Positions 7,339 to 9,687 of a stretch of 9,687 nt of DNA are shown here, in pieces. Origin of the DNA: Bacteroidales bacterium (GTDB lineage: Bacteria > Bacteroidota > Bacteroidia > Bacteroidales > UBA932). Location: positions 1-9,687 of the forward strand of contig JAHHQP010000047.1 of assembly GCA_020026355.1 (NCBI GenBank), in the 5' to 3' direction. The translations under genes were made by a program, and so were the position numbers. Below the pieces are notes generated by a model. That model worked only from the letters and a program-made list of their open reading frames with translations. It was not told where the DNA came from and searched no databases. Numbering within the stretch: position 1 is the stretch's first letter; the number at the start of each line of letters is the position of its first letter.

Positions 7339-8778
7339 CTATTTTTCCTGCTGCATTTCCTCAATCACCTTGCGGGCACGTCCGTAGCCGTCCGCCGGTC
7401 TGTTCCAGATCGTGGCAATGATGATGGAAGCCAGGATACCGAAGCCGATAGCGACGATAAAGACGGAATTCCATCCGTAATGCTGAGCCAGATAACCGAA
7501 ACCGACACCGGAGATAGTTGTGGAAGCATAGCCGAAAATACCGAGGATACCGTTGGCCGTTGCACAGGCTTTATTCGTCGCCTGCTGAGAAGCGCAGACC
7601 CCGAGAAGCGCCTGAGGACCATAGATGAAGAAGGCCGACATGCAGATGAAGAAAGCACTGAGGATCCACGGTGCCTGAGCCGGAGTCTTCCAGAATCCGA
7701 AGAGGCAAAGCGTCGCACCTACAGCGAAAATGAAGCACGTCCGATGAGCGCGGCTCTTCATGAACTTGTCCGTAATCCAGCCTGCCACCAAGGTACCGAT
7801 CACTCCTCCGACGATTTCAGAAGTCGCGACAATGCTGGAAGCCAGATCGATCTCGAACCCCTTGTACTGGGTCAAGAAAGAAGTTCCCCAATCCAGAATC
7901 GTGAAACGGATGACATAGACACAGAAATTAGCCAGAGCCAGAATCCAGATGATCGGGTTACCGAAGACCATCTTGCGCATGAAGACCTTGAATTTATTTC
8001 CGGTCAGCTCCTCTCCCGGCACCATCTTGACTTCTCCAGCGGCCGCACCTGCTTTCACCTGTTCTTCCGCTTCCAGTTCTTCCACTTCAGGAAGGCCGAG
8101 GGAAGACGGCGTATCCTTCAGGCCGAAGAAAACGAAAGCCGCACCGAAGAGCGCGATGGCGCCCGGAACTGCAAAGCAAAGATTCCAGGCAGAAGTACCG
8201 TATCTGGAAATCAGGAAGCCACAGAGTGCTACGACGATACCGGCACCGATCGAGTGCGAAGCATTCCAGATGGACTGCTTGGTCGCCAGTTCAGAAGGAC
8301 GGAACCAACGAGCCATCAAGGTCGCGCAAGGAGGAAAACCCATGCCATGGATGTAACCGTTGAGCACCCAGAGGATACCGATCAGATAAACCAGCGATAA
8401 AGAAGCGACCGGAGAGCCGTCCACAAAATCAAAGGCCGGTTCCCCACCGGTGAAAAGCCCGACAATCTGCGGGCTGAAACAAATGCCGAAATTCACGAAA
8501 GCAGAAAGCAGGAGTCCCAGCGACATGAGTCCCTTCCTGCTGAAACGATCCGCAACATACCCGTTAAGAAAACGGGAAAAGCCATAGATCACTCCATTGA
8601 GTGTCAGGAAGATACCGAGCTGCACCTTCGATACGCCCAGTTCTGCCTCCATAGCCGGCAAAGCGGCACTGAAGTTCTTCCGGACAAAATAATACATCAC
8701 ATAACCGATCATGAGGACAATCAAAGTCCTCCACTGCCAGTATTTATACTTTTTTGCGGTTTGAGGTTCCATATCCAT
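7339..8778 (-). CDS. Divergent organophosphate:phosphate antiporter (GlpT/UhpC-like MFS)
   Basis: A 479-residue, 12-helix major facilitator protein of the same family as GlpT. The two substrate-phosphate arginines are kept, Arg33 in YYFVRKNF and Arg291 in YVIRFTILDWG, as is His175 in WNASHSIG. At the position of GlpT Lys80, however, it has Arg69 (SRFLNGYVADRF). The loop between helices 6 and 7 holds a strongly acidic stretch at 231-239 followed by an alanine-rich one at 243-247, unlike GlpT. The extracellular-side segment near 100-125 is also longer. These differences suggest another phosphorylated substrate, or a sensor-like role as in UhpC, although the location directly before glpA still points to G3P or a related phosphoester. 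It starts 18 bases after the phosphatase stop; the ATG at 8778 or that at 8772 may be used, and neither has a Shine-Dalgarno sequence. Its stop lies 22 bases before glpA. Confidence 0.92.
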   Translation of the reverse strand: MDMEPQTAKKYKYWQWRTLIVLMIGYVMYYFVRKNFSAALPAMEAELGVSKVQLGIFLTLNGVIYGFSRFLNGYVADRFSRKGLMSLGLLLSAFVNFGICFSPQIVGLFTGGEPAFDFVDGSPVASLSLVYLIGILWVLNGYIHGMGFPPCATLMARWFRPSELATKQSIWNASHSIGAGIVVALCGFLISRYGTSAWNLCFAVPGAIALFGAAFVFFGLKDTPSSLGLPEVEELEAEEQVKAGAAAGEVKMVPGEELTGNKFKVFMRKMVFGNPIIWILALANFCVYVIRFTILDWGTSFLTQYKGFEIDLASSIVATSEIVGGVIGTLVAGWITDKFMKSRAHRTCFIFAVGATLCLFGFWKTPAQAPWILSAFFICMSAFFIYGPQALLGVCASQQATNKACATANGILGIFGYASTTISGVGFGYLAQHYGWNSVFIVAIGFGILASIIIATIWNRPADGYGRARKVIEEMQQEK

Positions 8779-8796
8779 ATACTGTTTTCAGAAAAA

Positions 8797-9687
8797 TCAC
8801 TTGCGGGCCGCTATCAGGAGTTCACCCAATTCCTCGATATCCCTTACGATGAGGTCCGGCGGAAAGAATTCCGGAGCCGGATTCGTCCGAGCCTCCTCCG
8901 CGACCTTCAAGGCCGTCTCCAAAGTTGTCTCTCCGGAAAGCACCAGTACACCGAAAGCACCGGCATTGTGTGCTGTAGCCGTATCCGTATAGATACGGTC
9001 ACCGATCATCGCGATTTCCTCCGGCTTCAATCCGTGCTTATCCATGATGCCGTAAAGCATATTCGGATCCGGTTTTCCTAAGGTAATGTCCGGCCTACGT
9101 CCGGTCGCTGCCGCAATACATTGACAGATCGAACCGCAGTCCACCAGGACAACGCGCTGATCTGTCGGGCAGACCAGATCCGGATTCGTGGCGATGAAAG
9201 GAATGTTCTTCTGCGAAGCCCACCAGGCGGCACGACTCAGACGAGCATGGGTCAATGTCGTGTCAAAAGCCACTACCAGGACATCCGGTACATCATCCGG
9301 ATCATCAGCGCAAGACGTGAAACCCGCTTTCTCAAACTGGGAAACCATGCTCGGCGTACCCAGCATATAGAGTTTTCTGGCCTGCGGATAATGAGCCTTG
9401 ATGTAATCTATCGCCGCCAAGGAAGTCGTATACATGTTATCTTCTTCTGCCTGGATGCCGAGTCCTTCCAGCTTATGAAGATAATCAGCTACGGACTTGG
9501 TCGGATTGTTAGTCAGGAAAGAATAACCTATCCCGTTGTCCCTCATCTTCCGGAGAAAGTCCAATGTAAACGGGAAAAGCGTGCTTCCCAAGTAAATGGT
9601 GCCATCCATATCCAACGCCAATCTCTTGATTCTGGCGAGTTTATCCTTCAGTTCCGGAGTCAGCACCTTGTTGTAGTTTTCTTGCAT
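8797..9687 (-). CDS. NagD-like HAD-IIA family phosphatase
   Basis: A 296-residue HAD-superfamily hydrolase of subfamily IIA (NagD/AraL/p-nitrophenylphosphatase type). Catalytic motifs are complete: DMDGT with nucleophile Asp26 and acid/base Asp28, the LTNNPTKS motif II near 57-64, the lysine in LGKPDPNML as motif III, and IGDRIYTDT as the metal-binding motif IV. The C2-type cap between motifs II and III places it in class IIA. Members dephosphorylate small sugar phosphates and related compounds; mammalian phosphoglycolate phosphatase and a mycobacterial homologue act on G3P. As the first visible gene of a G3P cluster it may remove excess G3P or dihydroxyacetone phosphate, which is an inference. 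The ATG is the last three bases of the window on this strand. The length fits a full protein (NagD is about 250 residues), with about 20 residues before motif I, but a start further upstream cannot be excluded. Confidence 0.9.
   Translation of the reverse strand: MQENYNKVLTPELKDKLARIKRLALDMDGTIYLGSTLFPFTLDFLRKMRDNGIGYSFLTNNPTKSVADYLHKLEGLGIQAEEDNMYTTSLAAIDYIKAHYPQARKLYMLGTPSMVSQFEKAGFTSCADDPDDVPDVLVVAFDTTLTHARLSRAAWWASQKNIPFIATNPDLVCPTDQRVVLVDCGSICQCIAAATGRRPDITLGKPDPNMLYGIMDKHGLKPEEIAMIGDRIYTDTATAHNAGAFGVLVLSGETTLETALKVAEEARTNPAPEFFPPDLIVRDIEELGELLIAARK

Larger units (their letters stand above)
543..9687 (-). other. Putative seven-gene glycerol-3-phosphate operon
   Basis: Seven genes run on the minus strand with gaps of 18, 22, 4, 11, 8 and 43 bases, in the order HAD phosphatase, OPA antiporter, glpA, glpB, glpC, glpT, FMN/iron-sulfur membrane protein. 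Spacing this tight implies one transcript. I found no terminator between genes and no convincing internal promoter. The operon promoter must lie beyond the right edge, because the first gene's ATG is the final three bases of the window, and there may be further genes upstream. No glpK, glpF or glpR lies in the window. The last member is the least certain to be co-transcribed because it follows the largest gap. Confidence 0.8.

Noticed and set aside
7317..7364. Longer GlpA starting at 7364 and overlapping the antiporter gene
   Set aside because: The extra 16 residues are Lys/Arg/Asn-rich and precede the FAD motif beyond the usual family start; the ATG at 7316 fits better.
6609..7421. + strand reading frame (270 codons) opposite glpA
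   Set aside because: It lies over highly conserved glpA sequence and shows no motif; an antisense shadow.
7282..8400. Long + strand reading frame (372 codons) opposite the OPA antiporter
   Set aside because: The composition is low in hydrophobic patterning and high in Arg, Ser and Asp with no family resemblance, while the minus strand encodes a clear 12-helix transporter over the same bases.
1..9687. tRNA, rRNA, riboswitch, insertion sequence or phage elements
   Set aside because: None seen: coding sequence covers nearly everything from 174 to the right edge, no gap there exceeds 43 bases, and no transposase or integrase motif or terminal repeats are visible.

Overview
The window carries a complete anaerobic glycerol-3-phosphate (G3P) uptake and oxidation cluster from what looks like a strictly anaerobic or fermentative Gram-negative bacterium of roughly balanced base composition. 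A Bacteroidales-type host is my best guess. The DUF486 membrane protein at the left end closely resembles the version I remember from Bacteroides and relatives, a TAnnTTTG-type -7 element precedes it, and most starts lack a Shine-Dalgarno sequence. This assignment is an inference: no rRNA or marker gene is present, and the G3P genes themselves resemble the enterobacterial GlpABC/GlpT proteins over their full lengths.

Layout: bases 1-173 hold no gene I can support, only a possible tail of an upstream reading frame and a candidate promoter. Bases 174-542 (+) encode a small four-helix DUF486 protein. Everything else lies on the minus strand, transcribed right to left, with gaps of only 4 to 43 bases. 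In transcription order it encodes a NagD-like HAD-IIA phosphatase (9687-8797), a divergent organophosphate:phosphate antiporter (8778-7339), GlpA (7316-5718), GlpB (5713-4454), GlpC (4442-3189), GlpT (3180-1798), and a membrane protein joining an FMN-binding domain to NosR/NapH-like CxxxCP iron-sulfur motifs (1754-543). This last gene abuts the DUF486 gene tail to tail with no bases between the stop codons.

How the genes may work together: GlpT, and perhaps the second antiporter, would import G3P or another phosphorylated compound in exchange for phosphate. GlpAB would oxidise G3P to dihydroxyacetone phosphate, and GlpC would pass the electrons to menaquinone in the membrane. No glycerol kinase, glycerol facilitator or GlpR regulator is visible, so the unit looks built for ready-made G3P (from phospholipid head groups or glycerophosphodiesters) rather than free glycerol. 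The two less expected members are the phosphatase, which could vent excess sugar phosphate, and the flavin/iron-sulfur membrane protein, which could be an additional electron branch across the membrane. Both roles are inferred from gene order, not shown by the sequence.
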